DNA from: Rhodoblastus sp963828185 | GTDB taxonomy: Bacteria; Pseudomonadota; Alphaproteobacteria; Rhizobiales; Beijerinckiaceae | Assembly: GCA_963828185.1 (NCBI GenBank) | Contig: CAWHDV010000012.1 | Location: forward strand, 160,223-224,222 | Length of the DNA: 64,000 nucleotides | Direction: 5' to 3' | Shown: positions 63,563 to 64,000 of the stretch, piece by piece | Numbering within the stretch: the first letter of the stretch is position 1 | How the letters are laid out: every line of letters starts with the position of its first letter | Program-made: the position numbers and the translations under genes | Notes under the pieces: model-generated | The model's input: the letters and a program-made list of their open reading frames with translations, nothing else | Told to the model about the DNA's origin: nothing | The model's database searches: none

Positions 63563-63748
63563 AAGAACACGCAGGAACATTACGCATTGAAGGTCCGACA
63601 CGCCGAATACTTCGCACTGGCTCGTGAAATGAACACGTCGGAGGGGGCTCTCAAGGTGGCCATTCACCGGCTCCGCAAGCGGTATCGCGACCTCTTTCGC
63701 CAGGAAATCGCGGATACCGTGGCCGATCCCGCGGAAGTGGAGTCTGAA
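63563..63748 (+). pseudogene. ECF sigma-factor C-terminal fragment
   Basis: 'HYALKVRHAEYFALAREMNT' followed by 'SEGALKVAIHRLRKRYRDLF' and 'RQEIADTVADPAEVESE' is the region-4 helix-turn-helix and tail of an ECF-like sigma factor of the type seen in Planctomycetota, Verrucomicrobiota and Acidobacteriota. Residues before and after do not continue the family, so both ends are lost. Confidence 0.6.
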
Positions 63749-64000
63749 AACCGGATTACTTGGCTGCGGTGCTCACGAAACAGTAGCCGTCGGCCCCGTG
63801 TCGTCGATGGTTCACGCAATGGGCGATCCTGTCCGGCTCTGTCGGCCACCGCGACAATTGTCGTGAAGTGGCTCCCGGCCTGCTCGCCAAGCGTCCACCA
63901 ACACCGGAAAAACCGGGCTGCCAACGGGATCGGGGCAGATAATCCGCCGTATCGTGGAGTGCCGTATGCCGCGGCCTTCAGGTGCATGTTTCCGATTCGA
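63749..64000. other. Window end without a recognised gene
   Basis: Frames are open on both strands but none resembles a known protein. Confidence 0.4.

Noticed and set aside
1..64000. CRISPR array or rRNA operon
   Set aside because: No regularly spaced repeats with unique spacers and no rRNA-like sequence were seen; the only tandem arrays are the 49-bp and 18-bp repeats listed.

Overview
The window looks like a chromosomal contig of a free-living, nitrogen-fixing alphaproteobacterium, most likely Hyphomicrobiales and close to Beijerinckiaceae or Methylocystaceae. This rests on the NifHDK and FixABCX sequences, an oxygen-sensitive-type NifA with the C-x11-C-x19-C-x4-C motif, a GapR/DUF2312 protein and high GC. 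The family-level placement is inference. The last ~2.8 kb (from about 61,200) is different: it joins short gene pieces that resemble other phyla, which suggests a chimeric contig end.

Layout. (1) 1-26,100 is a nitrogen-fixation island. nifHDKE runs leftward from a promoter at 5,857. A divergent operon carries a receiver protein without its phospho-acceptor Asp, an ArsC-like/SagB fusion and an ankyrin protein. Next come a thioredoxin-like [2Fe-2S] ferredoxin with a CGFS glutaredoxin, a TPR protein, a sufBCDS-sufT-Rieske Fe-S assembly operon, a YqeB-like/modD pair, nifA, an LRV iron-sulfur protein and fixABCX. At least four transcription units have sigma-54 -24/-12 elements, and three NifA-type sites (TGT-N10-ACA) sit 70-100 bp upstream of them, so the region reads as one NifA regulon. 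Strong hairpins lie between nifH/D, nifD/K and nifK/E.

(2) 26,100-34,100 is a decayed accessory region: unknown proteins, broken genes, an IS630-type element next to a gapR-like gene, a Crp/Fnr-GGDEF relic and a frameshifted exonuclease. (3) 34,500-44,500 is an envelope module: LemA, an M48 peptidase, small partners, PspA, a GH3 glycosidase, a histidine kinase/response regulator pair and a DUF4173-like membrane protein.

(4) 45,189-59,827 is a tightly coupled, apparently undescribed biosynthetic cluster: a GH3-type (auxin-responsive family) acyl-adenylating enzyme, four paralogous B12-type radical SAM enzymes, two GNAT-like proteins, an AurF-like diiron oxygenase, a hexapeptide-repeat membrane protein, a fatty-acid desaturase, a SnoaL-like exported protein, and on the other strand a PAP2 phosphatase and a cytochrome P450. 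Nearly every junction is a 1-14 base start/stop overlap. The gene set suggests a modified lipid or other hydrophobic product; the product is unknown.

(5) 60,088-64,000 holds a frameshifted tyrosine recombinase, then a protein whose two halves belong to different genes (TPR and RseP), dxr, a Crp fragment, a histidine kinase fragment and a sigma-factor fragment. Most genes broken by a frameshift in this window are repaired by deleting one base, usually from a short run of the same base. That pattern makes sequencing or assembly error a serious alternative to real gene decay.
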